The notes beneath the pieces were generated by a model, which worked only from the letters and a program-made list of their open reading frames with translations, did not search any database and was not told the origin of the DNA. A DNA stretch of 64,000 nucleotides from Botryobacter ruber (lineage in GTDB: Bacteria; Bacteroidota; Bacteroidia; Cytophagales; Hymenobacteraceae): the NCBI RefSeq assembly GCF_003347595.2, contig NZ_QCZK02000015.1:186001-250000 (forward strand), in the 5' to 3' direction. Below are positions 43,202-52,028 of this stretch, piece by piece. The stretch's first letter is position 1. Each line of letters begins with the position of its first letter. The position numbers and the translations under genes are program-made.

Positions 43202-43233
43202 TTGGCTATTCAGCAGGATAGGCGGTTACTTTG
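43202..43233 (+). promoter_or_regulatory. Candidate promoter of the ferredoxin reductase operon
   Basis: TTG (43202-43204), 21 bases, then TTACTTTG (43226-43233), one change from TAnnTTTG. It is placed about 55 bases before the start codon. Confidence 0.4.
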
Positions 43234-43286
43234 TACCAGAGTTAGCGCAACAGGCAGCGCTACTTTAAACTTTTAATTATACCGAA

Positions 43287-44294
43287 ATGATCAAAACAGA
43301 TATATGCATTGTGGGCGCAGGTCCCGTAGGGCTGTTCGCCGTTTTTGAAGCTGGTCTCCTGAAAATGCGCTGCCATGTGGTGGACGCACTGCCCATGGTG
43401 GGCGGTCAGCTGTCGGAAATTTACCCTAAAAAACCAATCTATGATATCCCCGGTTTCCCGGAGGTGCTGGCCGGCGACCTGGTGAAGAACCTGGAGCAGC
43501 AGATTGCCCCCTTCCACCCTACCTTCACGCTGGGCGAACGGGTAGAAGAACTGGAGAAACAGGAGGATGGCTCGTTTGTGGTACGCACCTCAGAAGGCAC
43601 CGGCATTGCCTGTAAGGTAGTGGTGATTGCGGGAGGCCTTGGTTCTTTTGAGCCGCGCAAACCGGCCATCGAGAACCTGGAGCACTTCGAAGGCAAAGGC
43701 GTGAACTACATGGTACGCGACCCGGAGGCATTCCGGAGCAAGCGTCTGGTTATTGCCGGCGGCGGCGACTCTGCCCTCGACTGGACCATTTACCTTTCCG
43801 GCCTGGCCAAAGAACTCACGCTGGTGCACCGCGGCACCACCTTCCGGGGCGCACCCGAGTCGGCAGAGAAAGTGATGACGCTGGCTGAAGAAGGCAAAAT
43901 CAAGCTCCTGCTCAAGTCGAATGTTACCAACGTGCACGGCAACGGAAAGCTGAATGCCGTTTCCATCGCCGTGGAAAATGACACCGATTATACGCTGGAA
44001 ACCGATTACCTTATTCCGCTGTTCGGGCTGGTGCCTAAGCTGGGGCCGCTGGAAAACTGGGGACTGGAACTGGAGAAGAACGCCATCAAAGTGGACACCT
44101 TCGATTATTCCACCAACATTCCGGGCGTGTATGCTATCGGCGACATCAACACCTACCCGGGCAAGCTGAAACTGATCCTCTGCGGTTTCCACGAGGCGGC
44201 CCTGATGGCGCAAAGCGCTTACAACATCATTTACCCGGACAAGAAATTCGTACTGAAATACACCACCGTAAACGGCATAACAGAATTAGCCTGA
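43287..44294 (+). CDS. Thioredoxin reductase-type ferredoxin-NADP+ reductase
   Basis: The 335-residue two-domain flavoprotein is of the TrxR-like FNR family and moves electrons between NADPH and ferredoxin. The FAD site is DICIVGAGPVGLFAVFEAG. MVGGQLSEIYPKKPIYDIPG is the family hallmark that replaces the CxxC of true thioredoxin reductase. The NADPH site is RLVIAGGGDSALDW, and the C-terminal FAD segment is GVYAIGDINTYPGK. No redox cysteine pair is present, which supports FNR over TrxR. Its stop codon overlaps the start of the ferredoxin gene (TGATG), so the two are made together and are almost certainly partners. Confidence 0.93.
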   Translation: MIKTDICIVGAGPVGLFAVFEAGLLKMRCHVVDALPMVGGQLSEIYPKKPIYDIPGFPEVLAGDLVKNLEQQIAPFHPTFTLGERVEELEKQEDGSFVVRTSEGTGIACKVVVIAGGLGSFEPRKPAIENLEHFEGKGVNYMVRDPEAFRSKRLVIAGGGDSALDWTIYLSGLAKELTLVHRGTTFRGAPESAEKVMTLAEEGKIKLLLKSNVTNVHGNGKLNAVSIAVENDTDYTLETDYLIPLFGLVPKLGPLENWGLELEKNAIKVDTFDYSTNIPGVYAIGDINTYPGKLKLILCGFHEAALMAQSAYNIIYPDKKFVLKYTTVNGITELA

Positions 44295-44617
44295 TGGAAG
44301 ATACAATAAAGATTTACGTAGAGCACGAAGACGGCACCCGGCAGGAAGTAGAAGCCCCGACCGACATGGGTTTGTCGGTGATGGAAATACTTAAAGCCAG
44401 CGAGTACGACATTGCAGCTGTCTGCGGCGGCATGGCCCTCTGCGCCACCTGCCATGTAGAGGTAATTGAAAGCGGCGAACTGCCCGAGCTCAGCGACGAC
44501 GAAGCCAACATGCTCGATTCGCTGCCGCATGCTACCTCCGCCAGCCGCCTCTCCTGCCAGTTACGCCTTGCACCGGCCCTCGATGGCCTGGTCGTGCGCC
44601 TGAAGCCGGAGGCATAA
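44294..44617 (+). CDS. 2Fe-2S ferredoxin, adrenodoxin type
   Basis: The 107-residue electron carrier has ligand cysteines in CGGMALCATC (C-x5-C-x2-C) and a fourth in SRLSCQL. DMGLSVMEILKASEYDIAAV before the cluster and LSDDEANMLDSLPHA after it are typical of vertebrate-type ferredoxins. It is translationally coupled to the reductase gene. The pair could feed cytochromes P450, desaturases or Fe-S assembly; the fatty acid desaturase at 33992 is a possible client, but nothing in the sequence proves it. Confidence 0.93.
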   Translation: MEDTIKIYVEHEDGTRQEVEAPTDMGLSVMEILKASEYDIAAVCGGMALCATCHVEVIESGELPELSDDEANMLDSLPHATSASRLSCQLRLAPALDGLVVRLKPEA

Positions 44618-44639
44618 AACCCCGCATCCTTCATACCAA

Positions 44640-44684
44640 CGCCTGCCGCTGAAGTCGGTTTTCTACTGACTTTAGCGGCAGGCG
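44640..44684 (+). terminator. Hairpin after the ferredoxin gene
   Basis: A 20-bp stem with two mismatches, outer arms CGCCTGCCGCTGAAGTC and GACTTTAGCGGCAGGCG around TTCT-rich loop sequence. No real T-run follows, so it may slow or protect rather than end the transcript. Confidence 0.6.
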
Positions 44685-44834
44685 CTGGTGCTTTACAGCT
44701 CCACTCCCCGAAATGCTTTGCCATCAAACCGAATACAGTAAAAAAGTGCGCTTAATTTGTTAAAACCCAAACACTTTTTCTTAATATTATCGTCGAAATT
44801 TTCATATTTTGTCACTTCATCTACAAACCATTAT

Positions 44835-45527
44835 ATGCATATTCTGATAATTGAAGACGAGAAGCGGGTTGCTGACCTGATACGCAGGGGGCTGGAAGAA
44901 CAGGACTATACAACTACTGTCGCAGCAGATGGCGAGGAAGGCAGAAATGCAGCGCTAAGCCAACAATTCGATCTGATCATCATGGATATCATCCTACCCA
45001 AACTCAACGGGCTGGATCTGTGCCAGGAACTGCGGCAGACCTTCCCCGATGTTCCGATTATCATGCTGACAGCGCTGGGTACTACCGACGACAAGGTAGA
45101 AGGCTTTGATGCCGGCGCCAACGACTATCTCGTAAAGCCCTTTGATTTCCGGGAACTGCATGTGCGGATACGGGAGCTGCTGAAACGCAGTAACGCTTCC
45201 GGGACCGGCAGTACAGGCTCTGTTTTAAAGACAGGACGCCTGGAAATGGACCTGCAGAAAAAAATTGTCACCAGCATGGGCAAGGAAATTAACCTGACCC
45301 CGAAGGAGTTTGCGCTGCTGGAATACATGATGCGCAACAGCGGACGCGTGGTTTCGCGTGTAGAGATTTCGGAAAATGTCTGGAACACGCACTTCGACAC
45401 CGGTACGAACTTTATTGATGTGTACATAAACTACCTCCGCAAGAAAATTGATCGGGAGTTCCCTACCAAGATGATTCATACCAAACCAGGAATGGGCTTT
45501 GTGCTGAAAGAAGCCGCGGAAGCATGA
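44835..45527 (+). CDS. OmpR-family response regulator
   Basis: I choose the ATG at 44835 because the receiver domain begins immediately (HILIIEDEKRVADLIRRGLE); the longer frame has no family support. The 230-residue protein has a receiver domain (1-118) with the acceptor aspartate in FDLIIMDIILPKLNG and the lysine in DYLVKPFDFRELH. A winged-helix DNA-binding domain covers 130-228 (LTPKEFALLEYMMRNSGRVV, FIDVYINYLRKKID). It overlaps the histidine kinase gene by four bases (ATGA), so the pair is one two-component system. The signal is unknown; the CusR/CopR-like character is only a weak impression. Confidence 0.94.
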   Translation: MHILIIEDEKRVADLIRRGLEEQDYTTTVAADGEEGRNAALSQQFDLIIMDIILPKLNGLDLCQELRQTFPDVPIIMLTALGTTDDKVEGFDAGANDYLVKPFDFRELHVRIRELLKRSNASGTGSTGSVLKTGRLEMDLQKKIVTSMGKEINLTPKEFALLEYMMRNSGRVVSRVEISENVWNTHFDTGTNFIDVYINYLRKKIDREFPTKMIHTKPGMGFVLKEAAEA

Positions 45528-46894
45528 AAATCCGGAACAGGCTTACCCTTTTGTTTACTGCCATTACGGCAGCGCTGATGATAGCCTTTGCTGTAATTAT
45601 TTATTTTAACTATGCCGAAAACCGCGAAGATTCGTTTCACAGGCGCATACGCTTAGATGCAGTTACCAAAGCCAGCATGTTACTGAATGCCCAGGTAGCT
45701 CCCAAGGTGCTGCAAACCATTTACCGCAACACCCGCACAGCGCCCGGCCAGGAACAGGTTGCCATTTATGATACTGACTTTAAGCTGCTCTACCACGATG
45801 CCTCCAATATCGATTTTGTGGAAGAAACGGCAGACATGCTCCGCCAGATTATCCGGGAGAAAGAAGTCAGTTTAACCCAGGAGGGCAAAGAGGTAATCGG
45901 GTTCCTGTACACGCACGAAGACAAGAATTATATCATTACCGTAGCCGCGCACGACGATTATGGTCTTACCAAACTGAAGAACCTGCGCTTATCCCTTGTG
46001 CTCGGCTTGCTTATAGCTGTTATTGTTATCTTCCTGACCGGTAGGTTCCTGGCCAGGCAGGCGCTCAGCCCGGTTTCTGATATTGTAAAACGGGTAAGCA
46101 ACATTACCGCAACCAGCCTAAACCAGCGCCTGGACGAAGGCAGCGGGAAAGATGAAATAGCAGAACTGGCCATCACTTTTAACAGGATGCTCGACCGGCT
46201 CGAAAAATCGTTTGAGGCGCAACGCCAGTTTGTTTCCAATATCTCCCACGAGCTACGCACGCCGCTGGCTGCCATTATTGCGGAACTCGAACTGGCCAGG
46301 TCGCAGAAAAGAACGGCTGAAGCGTATGAAACCACCATCGATCTTGCCCTTCAGGATGCGAAAGTACTCTCCCGCCTGTCAAAAGGGCTGCTGGACCTGG
46401 CTAAAGCCAGTTACGACACCGTAAACATCAGCAAAAAAAAAGTGCGACTCGATGAGCTGCTGCTCGACGCAAGACAGCAGGTACTAAAAGCAAATCCGGG
46501 CTATAAAATCAACATTCTTTTTGAAGCGGATATAGAAAATGAAAAGGACATTACAATTTATGGCAATGAGTACCTGCTGAAAACCGCTTTTTCTAACCTG
46601 ATGGAAAACGGTTGTAAATTTTCCGGAAACAGGCAATGCGATGTTTCCATCAGCTTCGACAGTAAGTACACCCTCCTGCGTTTCGCAGATAAGGGTGTCG
46701 GTATACCGGAGGTGGAACAACAGCAGATTTTCAAACCTTTCTTCAGGGGCAGCAACCTCAGCTTTGCAACCGGACATGGCATCGGGCTTTCGCTCGCGCA
46801 AAAGATATTCAGTCTTCACAAAGGCAAACTTCACCTGCACTCTGTTCCGCAGCAGGGAACCACCATCAGTATCCGGTTCCGGCACCCGAAGTAG
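45524..46894 (+). CDS. Sensor histidine kinase
   Basis: The 456-residue membrane kinase has a transmembrane helix at 8-27 (LLFTAITAALMIAFAVIIYF), a periplasmic sensor region of about 130 residues and a second helix near 155-175 (LVLGLLIAVIVIFLTGRFLA). A HAMP domain follows (180-230). In the dimerisation domain the phosphorylated histidine is in FVSNISHELRTPLAAI, and the ATPase domain has NLMENGCKFSG, DKGVGIPEVEQQQIF and GHGIGLSLAQKIF. All catalytic boxes are intact. It is translationally coupled to the OmpR-type regulator and ends before a strong terminator. Confidence 0.94.
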   Translation: MKIRNRLTLLFTAITAALMIAFAVIIYFNYAENREDSFHRRIRLDAVTKASMLLNAQVAPKVLQTIYRNTRTAPGQEQVAIYDTDFKLLYHDASNIDFVEETADMLRQIIREKEVSLTQEGKEVIGFLYTHEDKNYIITVAAHDDYGLTKLKNLRLSLVLGLLIAVIVIFLTGRFLARQALSPVSDIVKRVSNITATSLNQRLDEGSGKDEIAELAITFNRMLDRLEKSFEAQRQFVSNISHELRTPLAAIIAELELARSQKRTAEAYETTIDLALQDAKVLSRLSKGLLDLAKASYDTVNISKKKVRLDELLLDARQQVLKANPGYKINILFEADIENEKDITIYGNEYLLKTAFSNLMENGCKFSGNRQCDVSISFDSKYTLLRFADKGVGIPEVEQQQIFKPFFRGSNLSFATGHGIGLSLAQKIFSLHKGKLHLHSVPQQGTTISIRFRHPK

Positions 46895-46925
46895 CCCGGG
46901 GCGCCGCACCAAACAACTAATTTTA

Positions 46926-46959
46926 TTCTGCTGTGCCTGCCACCACAGCCTCTGCTGTA
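46926..46959 (-). repeat. Intergenic 32-bp repeat, copy 16
   Basis: Reverse copy TGTGCCTGCCACCACAGCCT, 31 bases after the kinase stop codon and before its terminator. Confidence 0.8.
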
Positions 46960-46994
46960 GTGCTATCAGGCAGGATGGAATAAACATCCGTTAA

Positions 46995-47031
46995 ACCCAA
47001 AAGGGCAGACGCAACATCTGCCCTTTTGGGT
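46995..47031 (+). terminator. Terminator of the two-component operon
   Basis: ACCCAAAAGGGCAGA and TCTGCCCTTTTGGGT form a perfect 15-bp stem with a short loop, followed by ATTTGT. Confidence 0.85.
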
Positions 47032-47042
47032 ATTTGTATATG

Positions 47043-47328
47043 TAACTTGAACTCGGGAATTATAAGTTTTACAACTTACAGTAACTGTTCATGCATTGCC
47101 ATCTGATTTATCGTTCTATTGCAAACTTATGCGCTCCTCGGCCGCGCGGCCGCGTTTTCGCATCCGTCGCTGTCTACATGAACCTGCCCTCGCTCCGCTG
47201 CGGGCTGCTGAGCAGAGCTCAGCACCGGAACATGTAGAAGGCTCCTCCTGCGAAAACTGGAAAGGTTTTTTTCTTCGATATTAGAACAACAATAGTGTGA
47301 CCTTGTTACGATTCCCGAGTTCAGGTTA
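47043..47328. mobile_element. MITE-like element, 286 bp
   Basis: Ends TAACTTGAACTCGGGAAT and its inverted copy with one change (consensus TAACYTGAACTCGGGAAT). The interior is GC-rich with small palindromes (CGGCCGCGCGGCCG; CTACATG and CATGTAG) and carries no transposase. A 62-codon frame inside is not a convincing gene. It looks like a non-autonomous transposon. Confidence 0.65.
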
Positions 47329-47336
47329 AGTAATTC

Positions 47337-48272
47337 TTATGGCATAGCACGCGGACTGTCTCTGTCGGGGTTGTTCCTGTCCCGGTCGGTATTCCTGTCG
47401 CGGTCCAGGTCTCTTCTGTCCAGGTCGTCAATATCTACATCGGTTTTGCGTACTGTGTCCCGGATGGTTTCGTCGTGCTCTTCCACCTCCTTGTCAATGG
47501 TAATTTCTTCCACCACGCGCGCTTCTTTCTCCACAACCGGCACTTCGGCATGTTCGGTAATCTCGATTTCACCTTCCTTAAAGTTTGCCATGTCTGCTCC
47601 AGTAGCAGGACGGTTCACCGGGTTCCGTTCTATGTTTACATGCTCCTCGCGCAGGTTGATATTTTCCTCTACCGGTCGCTCCTCCACTTTGCTCCGGATG
47701 ATGGCGCCGCCTGTTTCCACGGTGCGCTTCCCAACATTCAGGTTTTCTTCCACAACGGGAATTGTACCGGAGGTATCGGTTGTGCCGGCAGCGGGTGGCG
47801 GCGTGTTGCGCCTGCGGTAGAGGTTTTCTTCACTAAAATGTTCGTGATTGTAATAGCCGGTCCTGTCGTTCAGGTCGGCAGAACCTACGCCCGCAAACAC
47901 GTTCCGGACCGAAGCTTCGATGGAACTGCTGAACGTACCCGAATGATATTCCGGCAAAGATGCAAGCTGGTCCGGCGTTACCCGCGGAATAAAAACCTCG
48001 TCATCCGACTCGTGTAATTCGGCCAGGCCGATAGGCACCAGCACATCGCGCGGTTCCAGGTCCAGCACATTTCCTTCCAGGTCGAGTACGATGTAACGCA
48101 CCTTCAGGGCCTGTGGATCGATTAACAGGTCCTCCACCTCGCCCACGGTCTGGCCCAGGTCATTTTTAACGGTCCAGCCCCGGATATCGGGCTGGCCTTC
48201 CACCACCTCGTACGAACTGCCGCCCAGCTCCAGTAAAAGGTTCTCTCTGTTGTATTCTTTATTTGTGTCCAT
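47337..48272 (-). CDS. PRC-barrel / DUF2382 stress-type protein
   Basis: The 311-residue protein has an N-terminal PRC-barrel-like domain (about 25-110: DIRGWTVKNDLGQTVGEVED, VRYIVLDLEGN). After a linker with an alanine/proline turn, a DUF2382 domain follows (about 170-270: VVEENLNVGKRTVETGGAII, then VEENINLREEHVNIERNPV). The C-terminal tail is made of D-R-D-R-N repeats. DUF2382 proteins such as Deinococcus/Nostoc homologues are linked with stress and desiccation responses, but the mechanism is unknown. There is no signal peptide. A small membrane protein gene follows in the upstream direction on the same strand. Confidence 0.85.
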   Translation of the reverse strand: MDTNKEYNRENLLLELGGSSYEVVEGQPDIRGWTVKNDLGQTVGEVEDLLIDPQALKVRYIVLDLEGNVLDLEPRDVLVPIGLAELHESDDEVFIPRVTPDQLASLPEYHSGTFSSSIEASVRNVFAGVGSADLNDRTGYYNHEHFSEENLYRRRNTPPPAAGTTDTSGTIPVVEENLNVGKRTVETGGAIIRSKVEERPVEENINLREEHVNIERNPVNRPATGADMANFKEGEIEITEHAEVPVVEKEARVVEEITIDKEVEEHDETIRDTVRKTDVDIDDLDRRDLDRDRNTDRDRNNPDRDSPRAMP

Positions 48273-48475
48273 AGCATTTGGTTGTTTTAAGAATATTCCT
48301 GTTTTTAAGATTTATATGATTGGCTGCAACAGGACAGCCCAATCATACTGCGTTAAATCTATGCCGGTCGTGTACCGGCATCACCGAAGGTAAAATCCAC
48401 ATTCCAGCGAAACTGCTTTTGCTGGACATACCGGTTACTGCTGCCTTTTTGCGCCAGCACTGCTTCGTGTCCTGT

Positions 48476-48700
48476 TCAGGCTGTTTTCTGAGCGGGCAAA
48501 GCAACTGTGTTGGTAAAGGCATAAAAAGTGGCAGACGGAGAATCGACAGCACCGGTTTCCGGTTCATACGTATCATCCTCTTCCATCTTGTTATCGTCGT
48601 TGCCCACGAAGAAGAAAATAACCGCTATTACAATTAATGCCAGCAGCAGCCACAGCCACCACGGACTTTTCTTTTTTGGTCGTACATCCAGCTCAGCCAT
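48476..48700 (-). CDS. Small single-helix membrane protein
   Basis: The 74-residue protein has a basic/aromatic N-terminus (ELDVRPKKKSPWW), one transmembrane helix (LWLLLALIVIAVIFFFVG), then an acidic tail (DDNKMEEDDTYEPETG). The layout puts the acidic tail outside the cytoplasm. No family is recognised. It lies about 200 bases upstream of the PRC-barrel gene on the same strand and may share its regulation. Confidence 0.65.
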   Translation of the reverse strand: MAELDVRPKKKSPWWLWLLLALIVIAVIFFFVGNDDNKMEEDDTYEPETGAVDSPSATFYAFTNTVALPAQKTA

Positions 48701-49017
48701 ATGATTTTGGGTTTGGGTTTAAACATGAAAAAAATTGTTTCAGTTAGTCTTTTACGGGTACCGTGTTTACTTGTTCAACTCCGCCTCACCGCCCACCCTT
48801 TCCTCAGCTGCAGCCAGCTTCTGCTTCACAGGCTACTGCTTCAGTATATAATATCTAACTGATGTTACGCAGGCATTTAACACCCACACCCATCCGGCTT
48901 CCACAGCCCTACCCACCACAAAACCACATTCCTGGTGAGTAGGGTTTGCTTGTAATCTATACCACTACCTGATGTTTCCCGTATCAAATTTCAGAAGAGA
49001 CTAAAGCAGGAGCGCAT
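48701..49017. other. Divergent gap with a solo element end and a hairpin
   Basis: CTGATGTTACGC at 48859-48870 is the same end sequence as the MITE at 19391, here without a partner. A hairpin CCCTACCCACCA/TGGTGAGTAGGG (48907-48944) follows. The gap separates the divergent small membrane-protein and Nudix genes and should carry both promoters. Confidence 0.5.
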
Positions 49018-49560
49018 ATGGAGATTAAGGACAAGCACACGATTTACGAAGGGTTTTACGCTTTCCGGAAAGTAGTTCTGGAAGACAAGGGCGAGACGTT
49101 TGAGCGGGAGCAGTTTGAAAGCGGAAACGCTGCTGCTGCCCTGGTTTACGACACCCGGGAGGAGCAGTATATTTTTGTGAAGCAGTTTCGTTACAGCGCC
49201 GAAATGGAACTGGTAGAAGTGGTGGCGGGCGTAGTGGACGACAGCAACCCCAAAGAGACCATAAAAAAAGAAATTGAGGAAGAAACCGGGTATGCGGTCG
49301 ACAAGCTGGAGCATGTCTGGGATTTTTTTAGCTCGCCCGGCGCCTGCACCGAAAAAGTGTTCCTGTATTATGCCGAAGTAAGCCGTAAAAAAAATGCGGG
49401 CGGCGGAAAAGACGAAGCGCACGAAAACATTCAGCTGGTTACGCTGGAACTGGAGGAACTCCTGACTCAGAAGTGGTATGACGCCAAAACTATAATTGCC
49501 GTGCAGTGGCTGGCAGCACGGCACCAGGTATTCCTGAAAAAGCCGGACGTACGACTTTGA
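49018..49560 (+). CDS. Nudix hydrolase, nucleoside-diphosphate-sugar pyrophosphatase type
   Basis: The 180-residue protein has a Nudix box reading GVVDDSNPKETIKKEIEEET plus GY; the usual R of REUxEE is K here, while the glutamates that bind magnesium are kept. The N-terminal YEGFYAFRKVVLEDKGETF and the NAAAALVYD segment match the ADP-ribose / GDP-mannose pyrophosphatase group (NudF/NudK). It would hydrolyse a nucleotide-sugar to a nucleotide and sugar phosphate. It stands alone. Confidence 0.88.
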   Translation: MEIKDKHTIYEGFYAFRKVVLEDKGETFEREQFESGNAAAALVYDTREEQYIFVKQFRYSAEMELVEVVAGVVDDSNPKETIKKEIEEETGYAVDKLEHVWDFFSSPGACTEKVFLYYAEVSRKKNAGGGKDEAHENIQLVTLELEELLTQKWYDAKTIIAVQWLAARHQVFLKKPDVRL

Positions 49561-49652
49561 CTTTTGGCTGTGCTGCTTGTGTTGTTACATCGCCAGTAGT
49601 TTTCACAAGGCTGCCCCCTTCACCATCTCAAACATACCGGATGCCACAGTTT

Positions 49653-49689
49653 CAGCAGCAGAGGCTAAGGTGGCTGGTGCAGCAGAATT
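49653..49689 (+). repeat. Intergenic 32-bp repeat, copy 17
   Basis: Forward copy GGCTAAGGTGGCTGGTGCAG with CAGCAGCAGA before it and CAGAATT after it, between converging genes. Confidence 0.75.
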
Positions 49690-49775
49690 TATATTACCTA
49701 TACAGTACCTCCTACTTACGACTTCTATTCCCTGGTCCGTTTGTGTTTTTCTGCTAAAAATCATCTGCATTACAA

Positions 49776-50552
49776 TTAGCGGGGCAACCGCACAGACAGG
49801 CCTGTAGTCATAAAAAAATAGGGTGCGCTTTTAGTGAGGTTCCAGCCAAGTGCTACATCAAGCTGCAGATTGGGTAACAAGAAGAACAGAACTCCTCCAT
49901 CTGCCTGATGTTGTGCTGCTTCGCCTTTTTCTTTCTGTCCAAACACCTCTGCAAAACAAGTAAACGTGTCCGACAACTCATAACTGGCAGAGGCTGTATA
50001 GGCTGGTAAAGACACCCCTTCCAACCGGTTGTAAACCAGGTTATAAGCCAGATCCAGTTTTTCTGTTAGTTCGTTTGTAAACAGAAGCCGGAACTGTGGT
50101 TCCGGCTTATCAGGTGACATCCTTTTGTTTCCGGTTGGCAGTGTAACTCTTGCAATAAAGGACGCCTCTGGCCGCCATCCTGCTCCTGTCCAAAGTTTTA
50201 TCTTCGTACCTAGAACTACCGGACCTACGCCGCTTACTCTTCGCCTCGTTCCATTTTCAAAAACAGAATCTTTGATAGCTGCCAACACATGAACTTCTGC
50301 CCACTCTAAAAGACCAATCCGCATATTGGCTGCAGGATAGTTATGTGTTTTAATGCTTTGCTCCTGCAGCCTGTCCTTTTGTACTAAATAGCCCGTTTCT
50401 ATCTGTATGTTACCTTTCGGGACTAAAGAAGAAGCTTCCGTCTGATCCGGACGATCTGTTTGAATTTTATCTTCAGCCTGCTGTGCAAACGCACTACCGG
50501 CACAAAAGAACAGGAGGTTACCACATACCAGCAACCATACATATTTTATCAT
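49776..50552 (-). CDS. Outer-membrane protein of the MetA-pathway-of-phenol-degradation family
   Basis: The 258-residue protein has a signal peptide (LLVCGNLLFFCAGSAFAQQ) and the family start QTDRPDQTEASSLVPKGNIQ then IETGYLVQKD. A series of strand-like segments ends TTGLSVRLPR. This is PF13557-type, predicted beta-barrel proteins named after a phenol-degradation cluster. The name does not show the function, and no phenol genes are nearby. Alone on the minus strand. Confidence 0.82.
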   Translation of the reverse strand: MIKYVWLLVCGNLLFFCAGSAFAQQAEDKIQTDRPDQTEASSLVPKGNIQIETGYLVQKDRLQEQSIKTHNYPAANMRIGLLEWAEVHVLAAIKDSVFENGTRRRVSGVGPVVLGTKIKLWTGAGWRPEASFIARVTLPTGNKRMSPDKPEPQFRLLFTNELTEKLDLAYNLVYNRLEGVSLPAYTASASYELSDTFTCFAEVFGQKEKGEAAQHQADGGVLFFLLPNLQLDVALGWNLTKSAPYFFMTTGLSVRLPR

Positions 50553-51369
50553 ATTTCATTCATATCGCATACACAGCACTTATACGGGCACAATTCAATA
50601 AAAGTACCCATAGCCTGAAAACGACCTGTTTGCCCGGATAGTTAAGATTTACGAATCATGACAGTCATGCTCATGCCTGCTGTATTGGCAACTGAGAATA
50701 ACCGTAGTAACCTTATAAAGAAAATGAGTGGATTGCTGAAGAAAAAGAAAAGGGAGCCATTCATAACTTTCTGCAACATTTCCAACACGATGACTCCCTT
50801 ATCCATAAAATGGTAAAAATCATTCCTGGCACCCATTCAGAAATGATACTACCAATAATCACCCGGATATGTACAGAATTTTACCTTTACCAATATTACG
50901 ATAATCAATTTATGTAACCCCTGGTATGGTAACAGCTCAACCAACTAAAAGCTGCTCCTGCAAAAGATTCTTCTGTAAATCCGTTTGGAGGCATATACGT
51001 TTTCCTGTTCCGCTGGTCTACTAAAACAAGTCAAAATAGGTAGTTGTTCTTGACATTTCAGTATTTACTACAGGATACCTAAGTAGTAATCCCCAAATAG
51101 ATAAAACTGTGGTAGTCAGTTATTTTTTGTACAAAAATATTTTAGAATAAAATTATTAGCTTTTCTACAATTGTACAATAAAAATATAATACTATATTTG
51201 GCCACATAAATATTAATTCTATCCTTTTTTATTTCTGCTGGAGTTTCGCCGGTAAATTATACTTTCCAGGCTGCAAAAGCGCTTTTGCCTTATTTTTCCT
51301 TATTTATTACCAAGTATTTAGCATTTTACAAAATCAATAACAAATCAACCTTTTCAATTGAAGACAAAC
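50553..51369. other. AT-rich divergent region before the two beta-barrel genes
   Basis: About 800 bases with no convincing gene; a 64-codon minus-strand frame at 50642-50836 has a gene-like hydrophobic stretch but no support. The right third is very AT-rich and holds the promoter at 51171-51200. Confidence 0.5.
51171..51200 (+). promoter_or_regulatory. Bacteroidota-type promoter of the beta-barrel genes
   Basis: TTG at 51171-51173, 19 bases, then TATATTTG at 51193-51200, an exact match to TTG-N19-TAnnTTTG. It implies a leader of about 160 bases before the start codon at 51370. Confidence 0.6.
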
Positions 51370-52017
51370 ATGAAGAAACTTATTTTTGCTGCTTTACTGG
51401 CAGTTTGCGGGGCAGGTAGTGCTTTTGCGCAGACATCGCAGGGGAGTATTGCCATTTCGGGGAATGTAAACATTTCTGCTACAGATAATGAATCCACTTC
51501 CTTTGATCCTGCTGGTCAGCAGACAATAACCATCATTGGTAAAGGTGCAGGGGTATATGTTACTCCAAGTTTTGGATACTTTATTTCTGATGGTTTGGAA
51601 ATTGGAGCTAGTTTGGGGTTGAACTATTACTCGAGTAAGTCAGAAACATACAACTCTGCATCAAAAATGTATGGGGTAAATCTTTCCCCGTACTTGCGAA
51701 AGTATACCCAACTACTGGACAGATTAATGCTGCATGGCACAGGTTATGTCCTGGCAGGAAAAAATAAGTATATTACAGATCCGGGCGATAACCAACACGA
51801 GAACCACGAAACTGTGTTGGAGGCAGGCATTTATCCGGGGCTAACTTACTTTGTTACAGACAGGTTTGGCATCAATACAAATTTTGGCTCATTAGCATAT
51901 AAAAGAATTACAACCAAGCCAGAGAATGGAATGGGCAAAAATGTTGAAAAAGATTTCAGGGCTAATCTTTCGCTTTCTACTATAACATTTGGATTAAGTT
52001 ACTTCATATCCCGCTAA
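51370..52017 (+). CDS. Outer-membrane beta-barrel protein (215 residues)
   Basis: Start at the ATG 51370, which gives a clean signal peptide KKLIFAALLAVCGAGSAFAQ; an upstream TTG is unlikely. The mature part is an eight-strand-like small barrel of the OMP_b-brl type: VYVTPSFGYFISDGLEIGAS, YLRKYTQLLDRLMLHGTGYV, LEAGIYPGLTYFVTDRFGIN and the final LSLSTITFGLSYFISR, ending in an aromatic strand. It is AT-richer than average. The next gene is a paralogue 11 bases downstream. Confidence 0.8.
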   Translation: MKKLIFAALLAVCGAGSAFAQTSQGSIAISGNVNISATDNESTSFDPAGQQTITIIGKGAGVYVTPSFGYFISDGLEIGASLGLNYYSSKSETYNSASKMYGVNLSPYLRKYTQLLDRLMLHGTGYVLAGKNKYITDPGDNQHENHETVLEAGIYPGLTYFVTDRFGINTNFGSLAYKRITTKPENGMGKNVEKDFRANLSLSTITFGLSYFISR

Positions 52018-52028
52018 CTGTAACTGCC

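Noticed and set aside
47096..47284. 62-codon frame inside the MITE-like element
   Set aside because: Arg/Ser/Ala-rich translation of GC-rich palindromic DNA; not a gene.
50642..50836. 64-codon minus-strand frame
   Set aside because: No family, no start context, and AT-rich surroundings make chance likely.
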